Program-made: the position numbers and the translations under genes | NCBI RefSeq assembly: GCF_013376005.1 | Contig: NZ_JABMJK010000003.1 | Coordinates: 248,001 to 312,000 of the forward strand | Length of the DNA stretch: 64,000 nt | Direction: 5' to 3' | DNA from: Duganella sp. SG902 | GTDB lineage: Bacteria; Pseudomonadota; Gammaproteobacteria; Burkholderiales; Burkholderiaceae_D | Notes under the pieces: model-generated | What the model was told of the DNA's origin: nothing | The model's input: only the letters and a program-made list of their open reading frames with translations | Database searches by the model: none | Shown: positions 17,168 to 25,475 of the stretch, in pieces | Position numbering within the stretch: position 1 is the first letter of the stretch | Layout of the letters: each line of letters opens with the position of its first letter

Positions 17168-17560
17168 ATGAAAAAAGAGATCATCTTCAACCTGCCGGTC
17201 AAAGACCTGGAGAAATCCAAGTCCTTCTTCGCCGCGCTCGGCTTTACTTTCAACCCACAATACAGCAGCGAGAAAGCGGCGTTCATGGAAATCGTGGAAG
17301 GCAGCATCCGCGCCATGCTGATGACCGAGGACTTCTTCCACTCCTTCATCAACAAGCCGGTGGTGCAGGCCCGGGAAGCCAACGAAGTCATCATCTGCCT
17401 CAGCTGCGAGAGCCGCGAGGAGCTCGACAGCCTGATCGCCAAGGCCTCCGCCGCCGGCGCCCGCATCCCCCACCCGCCGGAAGACCACGGCTTCATGTAC
17501 GACCAGGGCTTTGAAGACCTCGATGGCCATCTGTGGAATCTGGTGTGGACAGCGTCTTAG
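17168..17560 (+). CDS. VOC-family (glyoxalase/bleomycin-resistance fold) protein
   Basis: The 130-residue single-domain protein has the VOC beta-alpha-beta-beta-beta pattern: IIFNLPVKDLEKSKSFFAALGF at the start, then EVIICLSCESREELDSLIAKASAAGARI, and FEDLDGHLWNLVW at the end, where the last metal-ligand Glu/His would lie. It resembles the PhnB/extradiol-like lactoylglutathione-lyase-related group. The ribosome site GTGGAGGCGTC precedes the ATG. It stands alone, 67 bp after the GntR gene. No specific reaction can be assigned; members include lyases, dioxygenases and drug-binding proteins. Confidence 0.85.
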   Translation: MKKEIIFNLPVKDLEKSKSFFAALGFTFNPQYSSEKAAFMEIVEGSIRAMLMTEDFFHSFINKPVVQAREANEVIICLSCESREELDSLIAKASAAGARIPHPPEDHGFMYDQGFEDLDGHLWNLVWTAS

Positions 17561-17626
17561 ACGAAGTGTTGACGCAGCTCATAACGCCGCGCTTGCAATC
17601 ACCAAGGGAAAGCACATACTGAACGA

Positions 17627-17908
17627 ATGAACTCACTCGATACCCTCGGTTATTGCAAGCGGCTTGAAGCGGTAGGTGTACCGCGAGACCAGGCGGAGGT
17701 GCACGCACAAGTGTTGACGGAAGTGATGAACCAGGTCGTCACCAAAGATGACTTGAAGGAATTCGAAGTGCGATTAAAGGAATGGGTAACGCTTTATGTC
17801 AAAGAGCAAATCGCAGAACTCAAGGCTGACATGCTGAAATGGTTCTTCGCTGGCTTGATAGCGCAAACCAGCTTGATTATCGCTGTCTTGCGCTATCTGC
17901 CTCAGTGA
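17627..17908 (+). CDS. Small DUF1640 (CCDC90-like) coiled-coil membrane protein
   Basis: The 93-residue protein begins YCKRLEAVGVPRDQAEVHAQ, the DUF1640 signature, followed by a helix with alternating charged residues (TKDDLKEFEVRLKEW, VKEQIAELKADMLKW) that reads as a coiled coil. A single C-terminal membrane segment closes it (FFAGLIAQTSLIIAVLRYL). The family is tail-anchored and of unknown function in bacteria. Base composition is visibly lower in GC than in the surrounding genes, which may mean recent acquisition. It converges on the enoyl-CoA isomerase gene with only 3 bp between the stops. The ribosome site is weak. Confidence 0.78.
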   Translation: MNSLDTLGYCKRLEAVGVPRDQAEVHAQVLTEVMNQVVTKDDLKEFEVRLKEWVTLYVKEQIAELKADMLKWFFAGLIAQTSLIIAVLRYLPQ

Positions 17909-17911
17909 ATT

Positions 17912-18685
17912 TCAAGCGAACTGCTTGAAGTCCGGCTTGCGCTTCTGGAAGAAGGCCATGAAGGCTTCGCGCGCCTCCGGGGAGGACAGCATGGCGCCGA
18001 AGTGTTTGTTTTCGGCGGCGATGGCGTCGCTGACCGGCGCTTTGCGCGCGGCTTTCATCAGTTCCTTGGTCACGCGGATCGAGCTGGCCGGCAGCGCGAC
18101 CAGCTTGGCAGCCTGGCCTTCGGCAAACGCGCGCAGTTCTTCCACCGGCAACACCTTCGAGATCAGTCCCATCTCCAGCGCCTCCTGGGCACCGAACGCT
18201 TCGCCCAGCATCAGCTTTTCGGCGGCGCGCGGGTAGCCGGCGATTTGGGTCAGCAGCAGGCTGGACGCGAATTCCGGGCACAGACCCAGCTGCACGAACG
18301 GCATCGAGAACTTGGCGTTGTCGGCCGCGTACACCAGGTCGCAGTGCATCAGCAGCGTGGTGCCGATGCCGACCGCGTTGCCCGATACCGCCGCCACCAC
18401 CGGCTTGGTCGAGCCGCTCAGCGCCATCATGAATTTGTAGACGGAACGGTCCTCGATCGCGCCGCTGGTCGGGGCGTTTTTCATGAAGTCTTCCAGGTCG
18501 TTGCCTGCGGTGAAGATCTCCGGCTTGCCGACGATCAGGATGGCGCGCACGTCGGCGTTGCCTTCGGCGTCGTTCAGGGCGTCGGCCATGGTCTGGTACA
18601 TCGCGGCGGTGATCGCGTTCTTGCGCTCGGGACGGTTGAATTCCAGGGTCAGGATGCCGTCGTTAATGCTGCTCAAAATTTCCAT
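17912..18685 (-). CDS. Enoyl-CoA hydratase/isomerase, likely delta3,delta2-enoyl-CoA isomerase
   Basis: The 257-residue crotonase-fold protein ends the beta-oxidation operon. The oxyanion-hole segments are FTAGNDLEDF and GNAVGIGTTLLMHCDLVYA. The position of hydratase Glu144 is not acidic (GIGTTLL), and the second catalytic region reads LGLCPEFASSLLL, which matches the Eci2/PECI isomerase pattern LGxxPEgcSS rather than the hydratase pattern. Isomerisation of 3-enoyl-CoA from unsaturated fatty acids is therefore more likely than hydration. ATG 18685 has GGAG six bases upstream; TTG 18697 is the longer alternative. The calls of isomerase versus hydratase rest on alignment by eye. Confidence 0.85.
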   Translation of the reverse strand: MEILSSINDGILTLEFNRPERKNAITAAMYQTMADALNDAEGNADVRAILIVGKPEIFTAGNDLEDFMKNAPTSGAIEDRSVYKFMMALSGSTKPVVAAVSGNAVGIGTTLLMHCDLVYAADNAKFSMPFVQLGLCPEFASSLLLTQIAGYPRAAEKLMLGEAFGAQEALEMGLISKVLPVEELRAFAEGQAAKLVALPASSIRVTKELMKAARKAPVSDAIAAENKHFGAMLSSPEAREAFMAFFQKRKPDFKQFA

Positions 18686-18704
18686 GAGTGTCTCCAAAGC
18701 CTCA

Positions 18705-18775
18705 CGTCATTCCGGCGAAGGCGGAATCCATACCGCGCTCGCGTTCTATGGATTCCGGCCTTCGCCGGAATGACG
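18705..18775. repeat. REP-like inverted repeat between thiolase and isomerase genes
   Basis: The left arm 18705-18732 (starts CGTCATTCCGGCGAAGG) and right arm 18747-18775 (ends CCTTCGCCGGAATGACG) are complementary over 28 bases, with one extra G in the right arm and a 14-base loop. The GTCATTCC...GGAATGAC form is the classic intergenic palindromic (REP-type) repeat of many proteobacteria. It lies in the 131-bp gap between the thiolase stop and the isomerase start, so the RNA could fold there and modulate expression of the last gene. Confidence 0.8.
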
Positions 18776-18816
18776 GTCTGGCTGCCGATGAGCTGGCGCC
18801 ACCGGCAGTGTCTAGA

Positions 18817-20013
18817 TTAAACGCGCTCGATGATGCCGGCCGCGCCCATGCCTGCGCCTACGCACATGGTGACCATGCCGTATTTCAGGTTGTTGCGGCG
18901 CAGTGCGTGCACCACGGTGGCCGCGCGGATGGCGCCGGTCGCGCCCAGCGGGTGGCCCAGGGCGATCGCGCCGCCCATCGGGTTGACCTTGGCGGTGTCC
19001 AGGCCCAGATCGCGGATCACGGCCAGCGCCTGCGCGGCAAACGCTTCGTTCAGCTCGATCCAGTCCAGCTGATCCTGGGTGATGCCGGCGGCCTTGCACG
19101 CCTCGGGAATCGCGAACTTCGGACCAATGCCCATGATTTCCGGCGGCACGCCCTTGACGGCGAACGACGAGAACTTGGCCAGCGGGGTCAGGTTGTGTTC
19201 CTTCAGGATCTTCTCGGACACCACCAGCAGCGCGCCGGCGCCGTCGGACATCTGCGAGCTGTTACCTGCGGTGACCGAACCCTTGGCCGCGAACACCGGC
19301 TTCAGCTTGCCCAGCGTTTCGATGCTGGTTTCCGGACGCGCGCCCTCGTCGGTATCGACGGTGCGGGTTTTGACTTTGATTTCGCCGGTCGACAGGTCAG
19401 GCGTGCGGGTGATGATTTCCACCGGCGTGGTCTCGTCCTTGAAGAAGCCGGCCTGCTGCGCGGCGATGGCGCGGCGGTGCGATTCCACCGAGAACGCGTC
19501 CTGGTCTTCACGCGACACTTTCCACTGCTCCGCCACTTTCTCGGCGGTCAGGCCCATGCCGTAGGCCATGCCGACGTTTTCGTCGGTGAACATGTTCAGG
19601 TTCATCGATGGGTGGTGGCCCATCATAGGCACCATGGACATCGATTCCACGCCGCCAGCCAGCATCACATCGGCTTCACCGACGCGGATGCGGTCCGCCG
19701 CCATGGCCAGGGCGGTGATGCCCGACGCGCAGTAGCGGTTGATGGTCACGCCGCCGACGGTGCGTGGCAGGCCTGCCAGCAGCACCGATTGACGGGCGAT
19801 GTTGAAGCCCTGCTCCGCTTCCGGGAACGAGCAGCCGATGATGGCGTCGGTGATCAGCGCCGGGTCCAGGCCTGGCGCCTGCGCCAGGGCCGATTGGATC
19901 ACCTTGACCAGCAGGTCGTCCGGGCGGGTCTTGTTGAACATGCCGCGCGGCGCTTTGCCGATAGGAGTACGGGTAGCGGCGACGATGTATGCGTCTTGAA
20001 CTTGTTTGCTCAT
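18817..20013 (-). CDS. fadA: Acetyl-CoA C-acyltransferase (3-ketoacyl-CoA thiolase)
   Basis: The 398-residue thiolase has the acylated cysteine in NRYCASG (about residue 90), the histidine in GHPLGATGAIRA, and the second cysteine in CVGAGMGAAG. It catalyses thiolytic cleavage of 3-ketoacyl-CoA in the last step of beta-oxidation and is cytoplasmic. It follows the FadB-like gene by 11 bp on the same strand, forming the fadB-fadA pair with the acyl-CoA dehydrogenase upstream. Length and motifs are normal. The name fadA is by function and neighbourhood; chain-length preference is not visible. Confidence 0.94.
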   Translation of the reverse strand: MSKQVQDAYIVAATRTPIGKAPRGMFNKTRPDDLLVKVIQSALAQAPGLDPALITDAIIGCSFPEAEQGFNIARQSVLLAGLPRTVGGVTINRYCASGITALAMAADRIRVGEADVMLAGGVESMSMVPMMGHHPSMNLNMFTDENVGMAYGMGLTAEKVAEQWKVSREDQDAFSVESHRRAIAAQQAGFFKDETTPVEIITRTPDLSTGEIKVKTRTVDTDEGARPETSIETLGKLKPVFAAKGSVTAGNSSQMSDGAGALLVVSEKILKEHNLTPLAKFSSFAVKGVPPEIMGIGPKFAIPEACKAAGITQDQLDWIELNEAFAAQALAVIRDLGLDTAKVNPMGGAIALGHPLGATGAIRAATVVHALRRNNLKYGMVTMCVGAGMGAAGIIERV

Positions 20014-20024
20014 TGTCTTATTCC

Positions 20025-22424
20025 TTAGTTGCGGACTGGCTTACCGGTTTGCAGCATGCCCATGATGCGCTCTTGGGTCTTCGGATGATTCAGCAGCTCG
20101 AGGAACGCTTTACGCTCCATGTCCAGCAGCCACTGCTCGCTCACGAACGAACCCTGATCGATGTCGCCACCGCTCACGATTTCCGCAATCATGTCGCCCA
20201 GTTTGAAGTCGTGCGCCGAGATGAAGCCGCCATCGCGCATGTTGACCAGTTGCGCCTTGATGGTGCCCCAGCCGTAGCGGCCGGTCACCTGGATCGGCGC
20301 CTTCAGCGGCGCGCGGTAGCCCTTGTCGAACATGGCGCGCGCTTCGGTCTTGGCGACGTGCAGCAGCTCGTATGGGTTGAACACGATCACGTCGTCTTCT
20401 TTCAGGTAGCCCATCGCTTGCGCTTCCAGCGCCGATTTCGACACGTTGGCGGTGGCCGCGTTGGTGAAGCCGGTTTTCAGGAATTGCAGGATGTCGGTGC
20501 CCTTGGCTTCCTTGTAAGCGCGCAGTGCCGCTTCTTTCAGGCCGCCGCCGGCTGGAATCAGGCCCACGCCCACTTCCACCAGGCCGATGTACGATTCGAT
20601 CGACGCCACGCGCTTCGATGCGTGCAGAGCCATCTCGCAGCCGCCGCCCAGCGCCAGGCCGGCCACCGCCGCCACCACCGGCACGTTCGAATATTTCATC
20701 GCCATGAAGGTGTCTTGCAGTTCGCGGATGATCGGGTCCACCGCCTTGGCGCCGCCGGCCATGAAGGCTGGCAGTGCCGATTGCAGGTCGGCGCCGGCCG
20801 AGAACGCGCCGCCGTCGGCCGCGTCCGCGCTCCAGATCACCAGGCCCTTGAAGTTTTTCTCGGCTTCGGCCAGTGCTTTCTTGAAGCCGGCGATCACGCC
20901 CGGACTGATCACGTGCATCTTGGTCTTCAGCGAGATCACCAGCACGTCGTCGCCCGAGTGCCAGATGCGCACGTCGTCGTCCTCGTGGAAGGTGGTGCCG
21001 GCTTTGCGGCCGTCGATTTCGCCCGAGCCCAGTACCGGCGCGCGGAATTCCTGGCGCTTGTAGACCGCCAGGTCGGAACGCGGGATGTATGCCTTGGCGG
21101 CTGGCGACCACGAACCCTCTGGGGTGTGCACGCCTTTTTCAGCCACAGGGCCTTCGAACACCCATGCTGGCAGCGGCGCGTTGCACAGCGCGCGACCGGC
21201 TTCGATGTCTTCTTTCACCCACTGCGCCACTTGCGTCCAGCCGGCGGCTTGCCAGGTTTCGAACGGACCGGTGGTCCAGCCGAAGCCCCAGCGCATGGCG
21301 AAGTCGATGTCGCGCGCGTTGTCGGCGATGCTTTCCAGGTGCACGGCGATGTAGTGGAAAGCGTCGCGGAAGATCGCCCACAGGAACTGCGCTTGCGGGT
21401 TGGTCGATTCGCGCATGGCCTTCATCTTCTTGACCGGATCCTTTTCTTTCAGGATGCGTGCCACGATGTCGGCGGCCTTGGCGCCGCCCGGCACGTATTC
21501 ACCGGTGGCGAAGTCCAGGCGTTGGATTTCCTTGCCTACTTTTTTGTAGAAGCCGGCGCCGGTCTTCTGGCCCAGCGCGCCCTTCTCCACCAGCTTGGCC
21601 AGCACTTCAGGGGTCTTGTAGACGGCGGCGAACGGATCGTTCGGCAGGTAGTCCTGCATGGTCTTGATCACGTGCCCCATGGTGTCCAGGCCGACCACGT
21701 CCGCGGTGCGGAAGGTGCCCGACTTGGCGCGGCCCAGCTTGGCGCCGGTCAGATCGTCGACCACGTCCACCGACAGGCCGAACTTCTCGGCTTCGTGCAC
21801 GATGGCCAGGATGCCGAACACGCCCACGCGGTTGGCGATGAAGTTAGGCGTATCCTTGGCACGGACCACGCCCTTGCCCAGGGTCGAGGTCAGGAAGCCT
21901 TCCAGCTGGTCGGCGATTTCCGGCTTGGTGTCCGGGGTCGGGATGATTTCAACCAGGTGCATATAGCGCGGTGGGTTGAAGAAGTGCACGCCGCAGAAGC
22001 GCGACTTCAGGTCCGCGTCAAAGCCTTCGGCCAGCTTGCCGATCGACAGGCCCGAGGTGTTCGAGGCGAAGATCGCGTTGGCCGAAATGTGCGGCGCGAC
22101 TTTCTTGTACAGGTCGTGCTTCCAGTCCAGGCGCTCGGCGATGGCTTCGATGATCAGGTCGCACTCGGCCAGCTTGGCCAGGTCGTCTTCGTAGTTGGCG
22201 ACTTCGATCAGCGCCGCGTGTTCTTTGTTGCCCAGCGGTGCAGGCGACAGTTTTTTCAGGTTCTCGATGGCCTTCAGGACGATGCCGTTCTTAGGCGTGC
22301 CTTCTTTTCCTGGCAGGTCGAACAGAACGACTGGCACTTTGGCGTTGACGCAGTGGGCAGCGATCTGCGCGCCCATCACGCCGGCGCCCAGCACGGCTAC
22401 TTTTTTAACGATGAAATTGGTCAT
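20025..22424 (-). CDS. 3-hydroxyacyl-CoA dehydrogenase/enoyl-CoA hydratase, bifunctional
   Basis: The 799-residue fusion carries the dehydrogenase first: the NAD-binding motif is VAVLGAGVMGAQIAAHCV (about 9-26) and the catalytic region is GVHFFNPPRYMHLVEI. The hydratase domain is C-terminal (from about 480), with GGAFSAGADLQSAL and both acidic residues in GGGCEMALHASKR and LVEVGVGLIPAGGG, so hydratase activity is expected here. This domain order is the reverse of E. coli FadB and is typical of the betaproteobacterial form. It sits between the acyl-CoA dehydrogenase (19 bp upstream) and the thiolase (11 bp downstream), giving a complete beta-oxidation spiral. Confidence 0.94.
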   Translation of the reverse strand: MTNFIVKKVAVLGAGVMGAQIAAHCVNAKVPVVLFDLPGKEGTPKNGIVLKAIENLKKLSPAPLGNKEHAALIEVANYEDDLAKLAECDLIIEAIAERLDWKHDLYKKVAPHISANAIFASNTSGLSIGKLAEGFDADLKSRFCGVHFFNPPRYMHLVEIIPTPDTKPEIADQLEGFLTSTLGKGVVRAKDTPNFIANRVGVFGILAIVHEAEKFGLSVDVVDDLTGAKLGRAKSGTFRTADVVGLDTMGHVIKTMQDYLPNDPFAAVYKTPEVLAKLVEKGALGQKTGAGFYKKVGKEIQRLDFATGEYVPGGAKAADIVARILKEKDPVKKMKAMRESTNPQAQFLWAIFRDAFHYIAVHLESIADNARDIDFAMRWGFGWTTGPFETWQAAGWTQVAQWVKEDIEAGRALCNAPLPAWVFEGPVAEKGVHTPEGSWSPAAKAYIPRSDLAVYKRQEFRAPVLGSGEIDGRKAGTTFHEDDDVRIWHSGDDVLVISLKTKMHVISPGVIAGFKKALAEAEKNFKGLVIWSADAADGGAFSAGADLQSALPAFMAGGAKAVDPIIRELQDTFMAMKYSNVPVVAAVAGLALGGGCEMALHASKRVASIESYIGLVEVGVGLIPAGGGLKEAALRAYKEAKGTDILQFLKTGFTNAATANVSKSALEAQAMGYLKEDDVIVFNPYELLHVAKTEARAMFDKGYRAPLKAPIQVTGRYGWGTIKAQLVNMRDGGFISAHDFKLGDMIAEIVSGGDIDQGSFVSEQWLLDMERKAFLELLNHPKTQERIMGMLQTGKPVRN

Positions 22425-22442
22425 GTCGTTTCCTCTGGTTGC

Positions 22443-24233
22443 TTAGAACAGGTCGGCGTCGAGTGCCATCAGGTTGGCGGAGCCCGAGCGCGCCTGACGG
22501 ATCAGGGTGGCGGTTTCTGGTTGCAGGCGGGCGAAGTAGAAGCGCGCGGTGGCCAGTTTCGATTTGTAGAAGGTGTCGCCGCTGTCTTCTTTTTCCAGCG
22601 CGATCTGCGCCATGCGGGCGAAGAAGTACGAGTACACCAAGTGGCCCACCACGCGCAGGTAAGGCACGGCGGCCGCGCCCACTTCGTCGGCGTTCTGGAA
22701 GGCTTTCATGCCTATTTCCATGGTCAGCTTCTGCACTTTGTCGCCCAGGTCGCCCAGCGGGGTGATGAACTCGGACATTTTTTCGTCCAGACCGTTCTCT
22801 TCCACATAGGCCTTGATCTTCTCGCCGAACTTGCGCAGCTTGGCGCCGTTGTCGCCCAGGATCTTGCGGCCCAGCAGGTCCAGCGACTGCACGGTGTTGG
22901 TGCCTTCGTAGATCAGGTTGATGCGGGCGTCGCGCACGTACTGCTCCATGCCCCACTCGCTGATGTAGCCGTGGCCGCCGTAGACTTGCATCGCTTCCGA
23001 GGTGGCGATCCAGGCGTTGTCGGTGATGAAGGCCTTGACGATCGGGGTCAGCAGCGCGACTTCGTCGGCGGCTTCCTTGCGTACGTCCTCGTCCGGGTGG
23101 TTCAGTTCGCGGTCGATCTGCAGCGCCACGTAGGAGGTGAAGGCGCGCGCGCCTTCGGCGTAGGCCTTGCCGGTCAACAGCATGCGGCGCACGTCCGGGT
23201 GCACGATGATCGGGTCGGCTGGCTTATCAGGTGCTTTCGGGCCGGTCAGCGAGCGCATCTGGATGCGGTCCTTGGCGTAGATCAGCGCATTCTGGTAAGC
23301 CACTTCGGTCAGGCCCAGCGACTGCATGCCGACGCCCAGGCGGGCGGCGTTCATGAACACGAACATGGCTTGCAGGCCCTTGTTCGGCTGGCCGATGATC
23401 CAGCCGCGCGCGCCGTCCAGGTTCATCTGGCAGGTCGAGTTGCCGTGGATGCCCATTTTCTCTTCGATGGCGCCGCAGAAGATCGGGTTGCGTTCGCCGA
23501 TGGTGCCGTCGGCGTTCGGCAGGAACTTCGGCACCAGGAACAGCGAGATGCCTTTCGAGCCTTCCGGCGCGTCCGGCACGCGGGCCAGCACCAGGTGCAG
23601 GATGTTTTCCGACATGTCGTGTTCGCCGGCCGAGATGAAGATCTTGTTGCCGGTGATCAGCCACGAGCCGTCCGCCTGTGGCACGGCTTTCGAGCGCAGC
23701 ATGCCCAGGTCGGTGCCGCAGTGCGGTTCGGTCAGGCACATGGTGCCGGTCCACTCGCCCGACACCAGCTTCGGCAGGTACAGTTTTTTCTGTTCGTCGG
23801 TGCCGTGTTCCTTCAGGCACTCGTAGGCGCCGTGCGACAGGCCCGGGTACATGGTCCAGGCCTGGTTGGCCGAGTTCAGCATCTCGTAGAACGAGTTGTT
23901 CATCACCACCGGCAGGCCCTGGCCGCCGTATTCCGGATCGCACGCCAGCGCGGCCCAGCCGCCTTCCACGTATTGTTTGTAGGCTTCCTTGAAGCCTTTG
24001 GGAGTGGTCACGGTGCTGGTGGCGGCGTCGTGCTTGCAGCCTTCGCGGTCGCCCGAGTGGTTCAGCGGGAACAGCACTTCCGAGGTGAACTTGCCGCCCT
24101 CTTCCAACACCTGGTTGATGATGTCGGCATCGATTTCCGCGTGCTTCGGCAGCGCCTTCAGTTCGTCTTCCACTTTCAGCAGCTCGTGCAGAACGAATTG
24201 CATATCCCGGATTGGTGCGACATATTGACCCAT
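22443..24233 (-). CDS. Acyl-CoA dehydrogenase, long C-terminal-domain type
   Basis: The 596-residue flavoenzyme is of the FadE5/AidB-like length class with an extra C-terminal domain. FAD-contact motifs are TGTMCLTEPHCGTDLGML and ISAGEHDMSENI; the catalytic glutamate is in YEGTNTVQSLDLLGRK. It catalyses the first, FAD-dependent step of beta-oxidation and passes electrons to electron-transfer flavoprotein. It is preceded by a TetR regulator 39 bp upstream on the same strand and followed closely by the FadB-like and thiolase genes, so the whole set is probably one regulated fatty-acid degradation operon. Confidence 0.94.
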   Translation of the reverse strand: MGQYVAPIRDMQFVLHELLKVEDELKALPKHAEIDADIINQVLEEGGKFTSEVLFPLNHSGDREGCKHDAATSTVTTPKGFKEAYKQYVEGGWAALACDPEYGGQGLPVVMNNSFYEMLNSANQAWTMYPGLSHGAYECLKEHGTDEQKKLYLPKLVSGEWTGTMCLTEPHCGTDLGMLRSKAVPQADGSWLITGNKIFISAGEHDMSENILHLVLARVPDAPEGSKGISLFLVPKFLPNADGTIGERNPIFCGAIEEKMGIHGNSTCQMNLDGARGWIIGQPNKGLQAMFVFMNAARLGVGMQSLGLTEVAYQNALIYAKDRIQMRSLTGPKAPDKPADPIIVHPDVRRMLLTGKAYAEGARAFTSYVALQIDRELNHPDEDVRKEAADEVALLTPIVKAFITDNAWIATSEAMQVYGGHGYISEWGMEQYVRDARINLIYEGTNTVQSLDLLGRKILGDNGAKLRKFGEKIKAYVEENGLDEKMSEFITPLGDLGDKVQKLTMEIGMKAFQNADEVGAAAVPYLRVVGHLVYSYFFARMAQIALEKEDSGDTFYKSKLATARFYFARLQPETATLIRQARSGSANLMALDADLF

Positions 24234-24272
24234 GATTTTCTCCTGATGACTACTTTTGAGTGTTTGAATTAA

Positions 24273-24896
24273 TTAACCAGCTTGTGCGACCACCGCTGCC
24301 GGCGATTGCGGATTGCGATACGTCTCGATCAAGCGCTCGAAGCCCTTGCCGGCGCGCTCCAGGCTGCCCGGGATGCGCAGGAAGCGCGCATCGTGGTGCA
24401 GGGCCAAGATCAGGCCGTACATCTCGTACACCAGCTGTTGCGGATCGGTGTCGGCCTTGAGGTCGCCGCATTCCACCGACTGCTTCACGCAGCGCAGCAG
24501 CGCGCCCTGCCAGGCGCCGACCATCGCCATCAGCTCTTCGCGGATCGGACCGGGGCGGTCGTCATATTCCACGGCGCCGCTGATGTAGATGCAGCCCGAG
24601 GCCACCTCCACGCTGACCCGCTTGACCCAGCGCGCAAACATCGCCTTCAGGCGCTGGATGCCGCGCGGCTCCTTGACGCTGGGGAAGAACACTTCCTGCT
24701 CGAAGCGGTGGTGATACAGCTTCAGTACTTCCAACTGCAAATCTTCACGCGATCCGAAGTGCGCGAACACACCGGATTTGCTCATGTTCATCTTATCCGC
24801 GAGCAATCCGATGGTCAGACCCTCCAGACCATCGCGACTGGCCAGGTCCAGGGCCACGTCGAGGATTGCAGCGCGGGTTAACTCGCCTTTGCGCAT
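24273..24896 (-). CDS. TetR/AcrR-family regulator of the beta-oxidation operon
   Basis: The 207-residue protein has the TetR N-terminal helix-turn-helix (TRAAILDVALDLASRDGLEG, LTIGLLADKMNMSKSGVFAHFGSRE) and a helical ligand domain of the TetR_C type that keeps GCIYISGAVEYDDRPG. As the first gene of the fatty-acid degradation cluster it probably represses the operon and its own transcription until an acyl-CoA binds; this is an inference from position. An AATTAATT palindrome lies in the gap before the dehydrogenase, but no repeat pair long enough to call an operator is seen. Confidence 0.92.
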   Translation of the reverse strand: MRKGELTRAAILDVALDLASRDGLEGLTIGLLADKMNMSKSGVFAHFGSREDLQLEVLKLYHHRFEQEVFFPSVKEPRGIQRLKAMFARWVKRVSVEVASGCIYISGAVEYDDRPGPIREELMAMVGAWQGALLRCVKQSVECGDLKADTDPQQLVYEMYGLILALHHDARFLRIPGSLERAGKGFERLIETYRNPQSPAAVVAQAG

Positions 24897-25066
24897 AAAT
24901 TTAGTTGAGGTATTAATAAGATTGCATCCCAGAGTAAGTTTTCAAATCATGGAGAAAGATTATTCTGCTCCAGTTAAATTTACTCTGTGTGAAAAGAATT
25001 GCGAACGCTCGTACTATTATCCACTTGGGGGTGAATGTCAAACAGTACTGTTAGAGGTGGCGTTCT

Positions 25067-25085
25067 ATTGCTGCGACGCAGCAAT
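25067..25085 (-). terminator. Hairpin downstream of hslR
   Basis: ATTGCTGCG and CGCAGCAAT form a perfect 9-bp inverted repeat around a single central base, 18 bp after the hslR stop on the minus strand. There is no clear run of U after it, so it may be only an RNA-stabilising hairpin or a weak terminator. The remaining 24897-25103 gap is AT-rich and shows no coding sequence; it must hold the TetR promoter. Confidence 0.35.
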
Positions 25086-25103
25086 GCGAGGAAGAAATTT
25101 ACT

Positions 25104-25475
25104 TTACAGCTTGTCCAGTTCGCGGCGGTCGCGCTTGGTTGGACGGCCCTTGATCGTCGTGCCCGGTTCGCGGTAGAGGCGTCGGTTTTCGGCCACGGCG
25201 GCGCGGCGTGCGACGCTCACGTCGGTCTCCTCGTAGAGGTTGCGGGCGACGGTGGCCGGGCCGCGCACGTCCGACAAGCCCATCACGTCCACTTCCCACT
25301 GGTCGGAACCGTTGTCGATCTCCAGCACGTCGCCCAGCTTGACGTTGCGCGCCGGCTTGGCGCGGTCGCCGTTGACGATCACGCGGCCCAGCGAGATGGC
25401 GTCCGTGGCCAGCGAACGGGTCTTGAAGAAACGCGCCGCCCACAGCCATTTATCGAGTCGTACACCTTCGCTCAC
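25104..25475 (-). CDS. hslR: S4-domain RNA-binding protein, Hsp15 family
   Basis: The 123-residue protein starts with the S4 RNA-binding motif (VRLDKWLWAARFFKTRSLATDAISLGRV, VNGDRAKPARNVKLGDVLEI) and ends in a basic tail (REPGTTIKGRPTKRDRRELDKL). This is the Hsp15/HslR layout, a protein that binds stalled 50S subunits with nascent chains and helps recycle them. Its start overlaps the stop of clsB by four bases (ATGA), so it is translationally coupled to that gene. No heat-shock promoter is visible next to it. Confidence 0.92.
   Translation of the reverse strand: MSEGVRLDKWLWAARFFKTRSLATDAISLGRVIVNGDRAKPARNVKLGDVLEIDNGSDQWEVDVMGLSDVRGPATVARNLYEETDVSVARRAAVAENRRLYREPGTTIKGRPTKRDRRELDKL

Noticed and set aside
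19989-24272. Very long open frame opposite the beta-oxidation genes
   Set aside because: It is antisense to three clear enzymes, His/Arg/Gln-rich with no motifs, and results from high GC content.
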